Origin: Sphingomonas sp. SUN039
GTDB lineage: Bacteria > Pseudomonadota > Alphaproteobacteria > Sphingomonadales > Sphingomonadaceae
DNA length: 64,000 nucleotides
Reading direction: 5' to 3'
Assembly: GCF_024758725.1 (NCBI RefSeq)
Contig: NZ_CP096972.1
Location: 3,454,001-3,518,000, forward strand
Shown: one piece after another, positions 43,093 to 52,800 of the stretch
Numbering within the stretch: position 1 is the first letter of the stretch
Layout: each line of letters opens with the position of its first letter
Notes under the pieces: generated by a model
What the model saw: the letters and a program-made list of their open reading frames with translations, nothing else
Told to the model about the DNA's origin: nothing
Databases searched by the model: none
Translations under genes and position numbers: made by a program

Positions 43093-43623
43093 TCAGTTCG
43101 GCGACGGAAAAATGCCGAAGAACGCAATGATGTAATTGACGAACAGCGTCGGCTGTATGTTGTTATGCGGCTGGGCGCCGCCGACAAAGGGCAGCAGGCT
43201 GGCGGCTACCAGCGGCGTCGATACCGGCGAGACGTCATAGGCATTCGCTCCGGCCTGTGTACTCGATACGGTGGCGAAAAAAGCACCTTGCGGAGAGGCC
43301 TGCTGCCCCGAAGCGGTCGCCGCCATGCCGTGCGAGTGCGACGGTAATTGGTTCGTCGTCACCGTAACGGACTCGACACCGGCGAACTGGCCGATCGTAT
43401 AGCTACTGCCCCCGGCCAAAGTGCCCTGATGCACCGGCACGCGCCCGCGCAAATCGGGGAGCGCAAAGGTGTTTTGCCCGTCGCCGCCATATGTCGTGCC
43501 GATCAACTGGAACAGTGTTTCCTGCTCCGAAATCGCCTGAAGCGATCCGTCGCAGAACCCCCAACCAGCGGGGGCAAAATTGCCGCCGAACAGGCGAATC
43601 TCGCCGACATAGGGTTGCGACAT
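43093..43623 (-). CDS. Phage tail-collar-domain protein (Mdp-like), copy 1
   Basis: This 176-aa protein has the same framework (YVGEIRLFGGNFAPAGWGFC; QETLFQLIGTTYGGDG; LPDLRGR; LPSHSHG) and ends FGIFPSPN. It is transcribed first in the three-gene array and diverges from the large secreted protein at 44021. There are no other phage genes nearby, so it is not evidence for a prophage. Confidence 0.88.
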   Translation of the reverse strand: MSQPYVGEIRLFGGNFAPAGWGFCDGSLQAISEQETLFQLIGTTYGGDGQNTFALPDLRGRVPVHQGTLAGGSSYTIGQFAGVESVTVTTNQLPSHSHGMAATASGQQASPQGAFFATVSSTQAGANAYDVSPVSTPLVAASLLPFVGGAQPHNNIQPTLFVNYIIAFFGIFPSPN

Positions 43624-44020
43624 GGGCTACTCCTGCACGGTTGGCACGCCCCTTCGGGCGCACGCGGGAAAACGAGGCGCGCGACCGAAATCGGACGGGC
43701 GACGCAGCGGTTTAGCGAAGGGCGAACCGCAGACGAGCGACCTAGACACAACCATGCCGCACTTCCCCCTCTCGATTTACAATGTGAAGATTCGTTTCGG
43801 GGTTGTCAAATACTGAACCGTCGGGATGTGTCAGCCAGGCAGAAGGATAGTTTGTGCTTGTTTTTCAGAACGTTATTCTCCCCGGCGGTGCGGCAATCCT
43901 GAAGATTCCACCCCGTGACCGGTGCCCTCCGTTATTGTGAGAAACTGCCAAGTGTAAAACATTTGGCGTTGGCGGAACGCGTGGCATAAGAAGCGGCATG
44001 ATTTAGGGGAGTCGGGGACA
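43624..44020. promoter_or_regulatory. Intergenic region between collar array and secreted protein
   Basis: This 397-nt gap separates divergent genes and should hold both promoters. It contains AT-richer stretches (about 43780-43880 and 43930-44010) and a GGGGAGTCGGGG ribosome-binding region just before 44021. I see no convincing gene; a 64-codon frame at 43622-43816 has no recognisable features. Confidence 0.5.
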
Positions 44021-47000
44021 ATGACAGCCACTGTGATGAGTGTCGGTGACGTCGCGATTATTGGCGCGAATACCGAAGATACCGGTGCTCCGCTGAAGGA
44101 TCTGATCAGCTTCATCCTGCTGAAACCCATTGGTAGCGGTACGGTCATCTATTTTACAGACCGCGCGTGGAACGGCACCGTTTTTGCGGCGCCCGGCGGC
44201 GGCGACGGTACGTTCACTTATACGGCCGGGGCCGATCTGCCTGCCGGAACAGTCATTACGATCACGCAGACGCAGCTGACGGCGGCAGGGATCAACCTGT
44301 CCGAAGCGGGCGACACCATCTATGCCTATCAGGGCACGACGGCCGATGCGCCGACGCGTTTTCTCCACGCCGTCGATATCGGTGACGGCGTTACCGGTTT
44401 TCCCGCAGGTGCGTTGACCAACACCGGCCTCGTCGACGGCACGTCCGCAGTGGCGTTCGGCAGCGGCGGCAACAACGCGGGGATCGGCGACATCGACAAT
44501 GCCGAATTCGGCGGCCGCACGCACAATATTCAGGCGGCCGACCTGTTCGCCCGCATCAACACCGCATCGTCGTGGACACAGAACAGCAACAGCCCGCAGG
44601 ACGGCACGGCGGACGGAACGCCGGCATCGACTGCGCCCGATGCCCAGCTGTGGATCGCGGGTTCGGGCGCCGGCAGCGCCATTGTCACGATTAACCTCGA
44701 CGGAACGTACAACGCGGGTTCGCTCGGCTACCAGATCGTACAGGCGTTCCAGAACCAGAACGCAACCGCGACCTTCCACCCCAGCGACATCACGCTCGAC
44801 ACGGTCGAGGACAAATTCTTCTTTGTCGATTCGGATGCCGGTGGCCACAATCGCATCATTCAGGGCAGCATCAGCCAGCTGCTGTCCAGCCCCGGTGCGG
44901 CGATGACGTTCACGGTGCTTTATTCGAACGCGGGATCGAACGCGAACGGGATTATCGATTCGCTGTCGGTCGATACGGTCAATAACAAAATCTATTTCGA
45001 TGTCGGCCTTACGGCGAACGGCGGGTCGACGATCAACCGGATCAACTACAACACCGCCAACCAAGCGCCGACCGTGCTCGCGACGCTGGGCACCGGCCAA
45101 TATGTCACGCAGATGGCGATCGATTACACGCGCGGCGAGGTGTTCGTGGCGGTCAGCCAGATCACGTCGGGATTCGGGTCCGATTTCATCGATAACAACT
45201 ACATTTATCGCGCGACGGCGGCTGGCGGGACGGCGGCGGGGCTGGCAGCTGCGGCCACGCTGACCTTTGCGACGCTGCCGTTCAGCCCGAACGATACTGT
45301 TCTGACCGGGGAAGGCGGGCCACTGGCCGGCAATGCGTTCCCGGTCGAGCGCGGGAATGTAAAGGGGCTGGATGTCGATCCGGTCACCCATGCACTGGTG
45401 ATCGTGACGGGGTCGGTCATTCTCGACAATGACGGCAACGGCCTGACGACCTACAACGGCGGGATCTACCGCTACGCGCTCGACAGCAATCCGACCGGCA
45501 CGTACACGACGCTGTACCAGCAGACAGGCACGCCGGGCGCGGCAGGAACGGGGCCGCGCGGGCTGCTCTATTATGTCGAAGTCGATGCCGCGACCGGCAA
45601 ATATTATGTCGTCGATACCACCGCGCTGAATTCGGCGAACGACGATGCCAGCGTCTGGTCGGGCAGCCTGACCGTACCGGGCACGCCGACCTTCCTGGCC
45701 ACCGTCGCCAATTTCAACGGCCTTAGCGGTCTCGGTTTGGAGATCGCGCATGCGCCGACGCTGACGGGGACCAATCTGGCTCCGACGATCACCGAGACGG
45801 CGGGCAATCCCTCCGCCGATCCTACGGCGGTTGCGATCGCGAACGCGTTCACCGCGACAGACAGCGACAGCTCCAACTCGCCGACCGACCAGCTTGCGGG
45901 CGCGCAGGTGCGTATTTCGTCTGGCTTCCAGTCGGGCGCGGGGCATCAGGACGTGTTGAGTGCCACCGGTCTGCCTGGCGGCATCACCGCGAGCTACAAT
46001 GCCACCACGGGCGTCCTGACGCTGAGCGGCATTTCGACCTTTGCCAACTACCAGACGGCGCTCGGGCTGGTCCGCTTTACCGTGCAGGGCGACAATCCGA
46101 CCAACTTCGGCGCGAACACGACGCGGACGTTCTCGATCTCGACGTTCGACGGGGCGTTGTATTCGGACGAAGTCACCGCGTCGGTCACCGTCGTCGGGGT
46201 CAACGACAATCCGGTTAACACCACCGGCGGCACGCTGACGCTTAACGAGGATGCGAGCGCCACCGCCTTCACCGGCATTTCGATCGCCGATGTCGATGCC
46301 GATCCGGCCACCGCGCTGATGACGGTCCAGTTCACCGTCGGGCGCGGCATCATCACGCTCAACACTGGCGTTGCAGGCGGCGTGGGAGCGGGGCAGATCA
46401 CGGCCGGCGCGAACGGCACCACGACGATCACCGTCACCGCGACGCTCAACGCGATCAACGCGACGCTCGCGAATGCCACCGGCCTGACCTACACACCGAC
46501 CGCGAACGTCAACGGTGCCGATGCGCTGACAATCCTGACGAGCGATGCCGGTGCGACCGGCACCGGCGGGACGCTGACCGACAGCGATAACAAGGCGATC
46601 AGCGTGACCGCCGTCAACGATGCACCGGTCGCGAGCGGTTCGGCGACGATGACCACGATTCTCGAGGATGCGACGCCTGCGGGGCAAACCGTTTCGGCGC
46701 TCTTCGGCGGCAACTTCTCGGATGCGACCGACCAGGTTACCGGCGGTTCGTCGGCGAACGCGCTTGCCGGCATCGCGATTACGTCGAACGCCGCGAGCGC
46801 CAACGGAGCCTGGCAGTATTTCAACGGCGCGATCTGGGTAAACATTACCACAGGCGTGACGGCGGCTACTGCCGCCACCATTTCGGCAGCCACGCTGATC
46901 CGGTTTCTGCCGACGACGAATTTCAACGGCGCGGCACCCGTGTTGACTGCAACTCTTGTCGACGATTCGGGCGGCGCGCTGACCAACAATGCCAGCGTGA

Positions 47001-49120
47001 ATGCGGCGACAACGGGCGGGACGACGCGCTTCTCGTCCGCGTCGGTTGCACTCAGTCAGGCTGTGACGGCGGTCAACGACGCGCCGACCTCGACTTTGCT
47101 GCAGGGCGACAGCGTGACGACGACCGAGCCTGCGGGTTTGGGGTCGATCATGTCCGGCGTCAACATCGATTCGGGCGGGAACATGACCTTCGCCGATGTC
47201 GACAACGCCAATTTCAGCGGCGGCTCGCTGCGTTTCGCGATCACCGCAGGCAAGGACGCGACGCAAGACCAGCTGCTCATCGATACGACCGGCATCGTGA
47301 CGATTGCGGGCGGTGTCGTTTCAGTCAGCGGTACGGCCATCGGCACCGTTTCCGGCGGCGGCGCGGGCGGCAACGACCTCGTTATCGCGCTCAACGCCAA
47401 TGCGACCCCTGCGCTGCTCCAGAGCGTCGTTCGCTTCGTGTTCTTCGGCAGTTCGGGCGGCGACAACCCGACGGCGGGCGCGCGCACGATCACGACGACG
47501 TTGAACGACGGCAGCGGCACGGCAAACGGCGGCAACGATACGCTGGTGATCACCAGCACAGTGACGGTCGTCGCCGTCGACGATGCGCCGACGGCGGTCG
47601 CTGATTCCTATTCGACCAACGAGAATGCGGTTCTGAATGTCAATGCCGCTTCCGGCGTCCTCTCCAACGATACCGATCCCGACGGCGGTACCAAGACGGT
47701 AGCGAGCATTAACGGCTCCGTGGTCAATGTCGGCATTCCAGTCACGCTGGCGTCGGGTGCCAAGGTCACGCTGAACGCCGATGGCTCGCTGTCCTACGAC
47801 CCCAACGGCCAGTTCAACTATCTGGTTTCGGCGGCGACGGCGGCAGCCACGGGCGCGCTCAATGCAAGCGCGACCGACAGCTTCACCTATGCCGCCAATG
47901 GCGGCAGTTCGGCGACGGTCACGGTCACGATCAACGGGGTCGACGGCGCAGGATCGGAATTGCGCGGCGATGGCGGGAACAATACAATCAACGGCACCGC
48001 GCTGGACGATTATTTCAACCTGTCGCAGGGTGGCAACGACACCGCGAACGGCGGGACCGGCAATGACGCGTTTTTCTTCGGCGCGGCGTTCACGGCAGCG
48101 GACACGGTCGATGGCGGTGCGGGCACGAACGACCAGATCGGTTTGCAGGGCAACTATTCGGGCGGCCTGACACTGGGCGCCACGACCATGACGAATATCG
48201 AGGCGCTCGCGGTCCAGCCCGGGTTCAGCTACAGCATTGTCAGCAACGACGGCAACGTCGCGGCGGGGCAGACGCTCTCGGTGTTCGGCGGCGGGCTGCT
48301 TGCGGGGAACAACTTCACTTTCAACGGGTCGGCAGAGACCGACGGCCAGTTCCGTATGTACGGCGGGCTGGGTAACGATAATTTCACCGGCGGTGCGCTC
48401 GACGACGGTTTCTATTTCGGTCCCGGCAAATGGGACAATGTGAACGACACGGTGGTCGGCGGCGGCGGGACAAACGACCAGTTGGCGCTCGACGGCAACT
48501 ATACGCTGTCGATCGGCGCCAACGCCGGTGTCGAAACACTGGCACTGCTCGCCGGACCGGTCGCAACGCCCAATACGTTCAATATCACGCTGCTCGATGT
48601 GTGGACCGGCGCGGCGGCGACCAAGACGGTGTGGGGCGCGCAAGTAACGACCGCCCTGACGATCAACGGGTCGGCGGAGACCAACGGCAATCTGGTGTTC
48701 TTCGGCGGGTCGGCGTCGGACACGCTGACCGGTGGTTCGGGGGCCGACACCATCTCAGGCGGCGGCGGCGGCGATGCGCTGACCGGCGGGGCGGGAGCTG
48801 ACACTTTCCGCTACGACAGCATCACCGACTCGAATGGATCGACCAACGCCACGCGTGACCGCATTCTCGGCTTCACCTCGGGGAGCGACAAGATCGACCT
48901 GTCGCGCATCGACGCGATCAACGGCGGGGCCGACGATGCGTTCAGCTTCATCGGCAGTTCGGCGTTCAGCAATGTCGCCGGGCAATTGCGCTACACCGAT
49001 GCAGGCGGCGGCATCTACATCGTCGAGGGCGATGTGAACGGCGATGGCATCGCCGACTTCACGGTCAGCGTCACCACCACGCCGGCCGCACCGCCGGTCG
49101 CCACCGATTTCATCCTTTAG
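44021..49120 (+). CDS. Large T1SS-secreted protein with cadherin-like and RTX repeats
   Basis: The 1699-aa protein has no signal peptide. Order: an N-terminal beta domain (1-190), a propeller-like region (about 210-580), several cadherin-like repeats (about 585-1190; TAVNDAPV linkers), a Big_9-like unit (VADSYSTNENAVLNV, about 1190) and RTX-like Gly/Asp repeats (about 1310-1370 and 1560-1620). The non-processed C-terminal secretion end is APPVATDFIL. It is probably exported by the T1SS at 57654-62150 as a calcium-binding adhesin or matrix protein. Residues from about 1017 on are duplicated in the next protein. Confidence 0.88.
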   Translation: MTATVMSVGDVAIIGANTEDTGAPLKDLISFILLKPIGSGTVIYFTDRAWNGTVFAAPGGGDGTFTYTAGADLPAGTVITITQTQLTAAGINLSEAGDTIYAYQGTTADAPTRFLHAVDIGDGVTGFPAGALTNTGLVDGTSAVAFGSGGNNAGIGDIDNAEFGGRTHNIQAADLFARINTASSWTQNSNSPQDGTADGTPASTAPDAQLWIAGSGAGSAIVTINLDGTYNAGSLGYQIVQAFQNQNATATFHPSDITLDTVEDKFFFVDSDAGGHNRIIQGSISQLLSSPGAAMTFTVLYSNAGSNANGIIDSLSVDTVNNKIYFDVGLTANGGSTINRINYNTANQAPTVLATLGTGQYVTQMAIDYTRGEVFVAVSQITSGFGSDFIDNNYIYRATAAGGTAAGLAAAATLTFATLPFSPNDTVLTGEGGPLAGNAFPVERGNVKGLDVDPVTHALVIVTGSVILDNDGNGLTTYNGGIYRYALDSNPTGTYTTLYQQTGTPGAAGTGPRGLLYYVEVDAATGKYYVVDTTALNSANDDASVWSGSLTVPGTPTFLATVANFNGLSGLGLEIAHAPTLTGTNLAPTITETAGNPSADPTAVAIANAFTATDSDSSNSPTDQLAGAQVRISSGFQSGAGHQDVLSATGLPGGITASYNATTGVLTLSGISTFANYQTALGLVRFTVQGDNPTNFGANTTRTFSISTFDGALYSDEVTASVTVVGVNDNPVNTTGGTLTLNEDASATAFTGISIADVDADPATALMTVQFTVGRGIITLNTGVAGGVGAGQITAGANGTTTITVTATLNAINATLANATGLTYTPTANVNGADALTILTSDAGATGTGGTLTDSDNKAISVTAVNDAPVASGSATMTTILEDATPAGQTVSALFGGNFSDATDQVTGGSSANALAGIAITSNAASANGAWQYFNGAIWVNITTGVTAATAATISAATLIRFLPTTNFNGAAPVLTATLVDDSGGALTNNASVNAATTGGTTRFSSASVALSQAVTAVNDAPTSTLLQGDSVTTTEPAGLGSIMSGVNIDSGGNMTFADVDNANFSGGSLRFAITAGKDATQDQLLIDTTGIVTIAGGVVSVSGTAIGTVSGGGAGGNDLVIALNANATPALLQSVVRFVFFGSSGGDNPTAGARTITTTLNDGSGTANGGNDTLVITSTVTVVAVDDAPTAVADSYSTNENAVLNVNAASGVLSNDTDPDGGTKTVASINGSVVNVGIPVTLASGAKVTLNADGSLSYDPNGQFNYLVSAATAAATGALNASATDSFTYAANGGSSATVTVTINGVDGAGSELRGDGGNNTINGTALDDYFNLSQGGNDTANGGTGNDAFFFGAAFTAADTVDGGAGTNDQIGLQGNYSGGLTLGATTMTNIEALAVQPGFSYSIVSNDGNVAAGQTLSVFGGGLLAGNNFTFNGSAETDGQFRMYGGLGNDNFTGGALDDGFYFGPGKWDNVNDTVVGGGGTNDQLALDGNYTLSIGANAGVETLALLAGPVATPNTFNITLLDVWTGAAATKTVWGAQVTTALTINGSAETNGNLVFFGGSASDTLTGGSGADTISGGGGGDALTGGAGADTFRYDSITDSNGSTNATRDRILGFTSGSDKIDLSRIDAINGGADDAFSFIGSSAFSNVAGQLRYTDAGGGIYIVEGDVNGDGIADFTVSVTTTPAAPPVATDFIL
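47071..49120 (+). repeat. Duplicated 3' half of secreted protein gene, copy 1
   Basis: About 2.05 kb encoding the C-terminal 683 residues of the first secreted protein aligns end to end with 51301-53349. Shared landmarks are NDAPTST, FADVDNANF, YDPNGQFNYLVSAATAAATG and DDGFYFGPGKWDNVNDTVVG. The copies differ at scattered positions, so the duplication is older than the identical peptide repeat that follows. Confidence 0.85.
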
Positions 49121-49132
49121 CCCAGGGCCGCC

Positions 49133-49317
49133 GTATCTGGAACGGCAGCCCTTGGGCGCAACAAGTCAGGACCGACGACAATGACCAAGACTCCGACTCC
49201 GAACCCCGCGGCCAAGACACCGCGCATGCCCTGGACCCCGCCTCGGGTTGCGCGGATCGACGCCGGACAGGCCGAAATCGGCACCCGCGCCACCGGCGAC
49301 GGGGCGTTTACGACGTC
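49133..49317 (+). repeat. 185-bp direct repeat containing peptide gene, copy 1
   Basis: By eye this segment is identical to 53362-53546. It starts 13 nt after the stop of the secreted protein and covers the ribosome-binding region and all but the stop codon of the 46-aa peptide gene. Sequence just outside both ends differs. Confidence 0.9.
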
Positions 49318-49321
49318 GTAA
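49181..49321 (+). CDS. Candidate RiPP precursor peptide, copy 1
   Basis: A 46-aa peptide follows a TCAGGA box 60 nt after the secreted protein. It is Pro-rich at the N-terminus (TKTPTPNPAAKTP), has a W-x2-P-x-V motif like lasso leaders (MPWTPPRVARID), then a Gly-rich end, ATGDGAFTTS. The C-terminal Ser would suit an HPr-kinase-like lasso kinase. The usual Thr(-2)/Asp or Glu(7-9) core pattern is not met. It is linked to the biosynthetic genes at 53537-57111 by an identical second copy. Function is inference. Confidence 0.6.
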   Translation: MTKTPTPNPAAKTPRMPWTPPRVARIDAGQAEIGTRATGDGAFTTS

Positions 49322-49878
49322 GGCGGCCGCTACGGCGGTTTGAAGCTGTGACCATCGCCGGCCGCCGGATGCAGCCGAACAGACTATCGACGAAGATCGG
49401 CCGCAGTGGCGGGCCGAAGACGGTGTCTTGGGCATCGAGATCGCCCGCAGTCCCCGCGATATGCGGCATATCGAGCGCATCGTAGCCGGTATCGGTCGCG
49501 TGACCCGGCGGCAGGGCACTGTCGAGCCACTGGAGCTGATACTTGCGTCGCCAGCGCGAAGCGGCAGCCGTTCGGGCTGACCGCAGGCCCATGCACCGGG
49601 GGAAGCTCCGCCCGACCGGCGGCCCAGCCGCTCCTGCTAAGGATGGTCGGCCATCATCCACTTTACCCAACTGCTGCTTATCCGTCCAATTTTTGCACAG
49701 CCATCGGATCGGCTCGGACCCTCTAATGCACGGTATTTGCTTCCTTTCCTGCCTTCAAAGATGATACGAAAGTACCAAGCAAGCGCGGTGTGCAGCCGCG
49801 ACTCGCAGGTAGCGGTCGTTAACGCGCGTTCGGCGCGTGACATCTACGGCGACGGGTCGCCGCAGAAGGGCATTAGCT
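49322..49878. other. Gap without clear gene; possible gene remnant
   Basis: Between peptide copy 1 and the second secreted protein lie 557 nt. A minus-strand frame over 49308-49670 (about 120 codons; contains YDALDMPHIAGTAGD and PIFVDSLFGC) ends over the 3' end of the peptide gene, just as the kinase gene does at copy 2, but I do not recognise it. From about 49730 the sequence becomes AT-richer, probably the promoter of the next gene, with GAAGGG before its start. Confidence 0.4.
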
Positions 49879-52800
49879 ATGGCAGACGATTTCGCCGCTA
49901 CGACAGCCACGACCGGCGCGGTCACCGTCGGCGGTTCGGCCACCGGCACGATCGAGGTCGGTGCCGATCGCGACTGGTTCCGTATCACGCTGGTGGCGGG
50001 CCAATCCTATATTTTCAACCTCGACCGGGGCACGCTGCTCGATCCGTTCCTCGTCCTGTACGACCAGAACGGTGTGGACATCGTCGGCAATGACGACATC
50101 GTCACCAACGTCAACTTCAACTCGCAGATCAGATTTACGGCGACGGTTTCCGGCACCTATTATCTCGCGGCGTTCAGCTCCGACGGCACCGATATCGGCA
50201 CCTACACCGTCCGCGCGGCGATCGATCCCTCGCCACCGGCCTCGACCGACGATTACGGCGCGCAGGCCGGCTCGCCCAATGTGGGGGCAGTCGCTGTCGG
50301 CGGCTCGACGAACGGCAATCTGGAAACGCTCAACGACAGGGACTGGTTCGCCATCACCCTGACGGCTGGCACGTCGTACACGTTCCGGCAGGAGGGCATC
50401 ACGCTCGCTGACCCGTTCCTGAGATTGCGTGACGGCAACGGCATCCTCATCAGCGGCAACGACGACTTTGGCGGAACCTTGAACTCGCAGATTACGTACA
50501 CTGCGGTGACAACCGGGGTCTATTATCTCGAAGGCAATACCGCCGATGCCGGCAATGCGGCAGGTATCGGCACGTACCGCGTAACGGCGGCTGTCAATGG
50601 CAACCCCCCACCGCCGCCGACCGACGATTACGGCTCGCAGGTGGGCGCAGGCAATCTCGGCAGCGTCGTGGTGGGTTCGTCGAGCACCGGCCTGATCAAT
50701 TACGGCGGCGATCATGACTGGTTCGCGGTCGCTCTGTCCGCCGGATCCATCTATCGCATCCGTCAGGAAATCGGCACACTCCCCGATCCGCGCTTCACGC
50801 TGCGCAATTCGATCGGCATCACTCTCACCGGCGACGACGATTCGGGTGGCGGGCAAAATGCGCAGGTCGATTATACAGCCCCGACCTCGGGCACCTATTA
50901 CATCGATGCGAACAGCGCCGACGGGACCGGCCCCAACAGCACCGGCACGTACACTGTCCGCCTGACCCTGCTCTACGGGGCACCGGTGATCGTCGCCAAC
51001 ACAGGTTCTACGGCGGCGGAGGGCGCAGCCGACACGATCACTTCCAGCGAACTGTCGACGACCGACTCCGATAGCGCGGCTTCGGCGATCGTCTACACGC
51101 TGACCAGTCTCGCCACCAACGGCACGCTGACCCGCAACGGTACGACGCTTGCCCTGAACGGCACGTTCACCCAGGCCGACATCAATTCGAACCTGGTCGT
51201 CTACACGCACAACGGCAGCGAGACGACCAGCGCCAGCTTCGGCTTCTCGGTGACCGACGGCACGACGAACTTCACCGGCCGGACCTTCAATTTCACCGTC
51301 ACCCCGGTCAACGACGCGCCGACCTCGACCGGTTTGGCGGGCGACAGCGTCACGGCGACCGAGCCTGCGGGTCTGGGTTCGACGATGCCCAACGTCAACA
51401 TCGACGCGGGCGGCAACATGACCTTTGCCGATGTCGATAATGCCAATTTCAACGGCGGCACGCTGCGCGTGGCGATTACGGCGGGCAAACAGGCCGTTGA
51501 AGACCAGTTGCTGATCAACACGACCGGCACGGTGACGATCGCGGGCAATGTCGTGTCGGTCGGCGGTACGGCGATCGGCACGCGGTCGGGCGGCGGCGCG
51601 GGCGGCGGCGATCTTGTGATCGCGCTGACCGCCAATGCGACGCCCGCGCTGCTCCAAAGCGTCGTGCGCGCCGTTTATTACGCCAATACGGGTAACGATA
51701 ATCCCACTGCGGGCGTGCGGACGATCACGACGACGCTGACCGACGGCAGCGGCACCGCAAACGGCGGCGCGGACACAGTGACGATCACGAGCACTGTCAC
51801 CGTTGCCGCGACCGACGACACGCCGGTGGCGGTGGCGGATTCCTATTCGGTCAACGAGAATGTCGTCCTGAACGTCGCGCCCAATGTCGGCGTGCTGGCG
51901 AACGACACCGATATCGACGGCGGGCCGAAAACGGTCGCGACCATCAACGGCAGTGCCGTCAATGTCGGGACTCTGGTGACCCTGGCATCGGGGGCCAGAG
52001 TTACGCTCAACGCCAATGGCTCGCTGTCCTACGACCCCAACGGGCAATTCAACTATCTGGTTTCGGCGGCAACGGCAGCCGCCACCGGGGCGGTCAATTC
52101 GAGCGCGACAGACAGCTTCACTTATACGGCTAACGGCGGCAGTTCGGCGACAGTCACGATCACTGTGAACGGTGTCGACGGGGCGGGTTCGGAGCTGCGC
52201 GGCGATGGCGGGAACAACACGACCAACGGCACCGCGCTCGACGATTATTTCAACCTGTCGCAGGGCGGCAACGACACCGCGACCGGCGGCAATGGCAATG
52301 ACGCGTTTTTCTTCGGCGCGGCGTTCACTGCGCTCGACATCGTCGACGGCGGCCCGGGGATCAACGACCAGGTCGGATTGCAGGGCAATTACTCGGCCGG
52401 GCTGACACTCGGCGCAGGATCGCTCGTCAACATCGAGGCGCTCGCGGTCCTGCCGGGGTTCAGCTATTCGATCACCTCGATCGACGCCAATGTCGCGGCG
52501 GGCCAGACCTTGTCGGTATTCGGCGGCAGCCTGGCCGTCGGCCAGAACTTCACGTTCAACGGCAGCGCCGAGACCGACGGCCAGTTTCGCATGTATGGCG
52601 GGTTGGGCAACGATAATTTCACCGGCGGTGCGCTCGACGACGGTTTCTATTTCGGTCCCGGCAAATGGGACAATGTCAACGACACGGTGGTCGGCGGCGG
52701 TGGCGCCAACGACCAACTCGCGCTCGACGGCAACTACACCGTTTCGGTCGGGGCAAACGCCGATGTCGAGACACTGGCGCTGCTGGCGGGACCGGTGGGC

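Noticed and set aside
41912-43623. Prophage suggested by tail-collar domains
   Set aside because: No capsid, terminase, integrase, sheath or lysis genes nearby; the proteins match bacterial Mdp-like proteins and neighbour a secretion system.
44003-47266. Very long reading frame (over 1000 codons) on the minus strand, opposite the first secreted protein
   Set aside because: The plus-strand protein has clear repeat domains and a secretion signal; the antisense frame is Arg-rich with no domains and results from high G+C codon bias.
49873-52716. 947-codon minus-strand frame opposite the second secreted protein
   Set aside because: Same reason: compositionally odd antisense frame of a repeat-rich gene, no recognisable motif.
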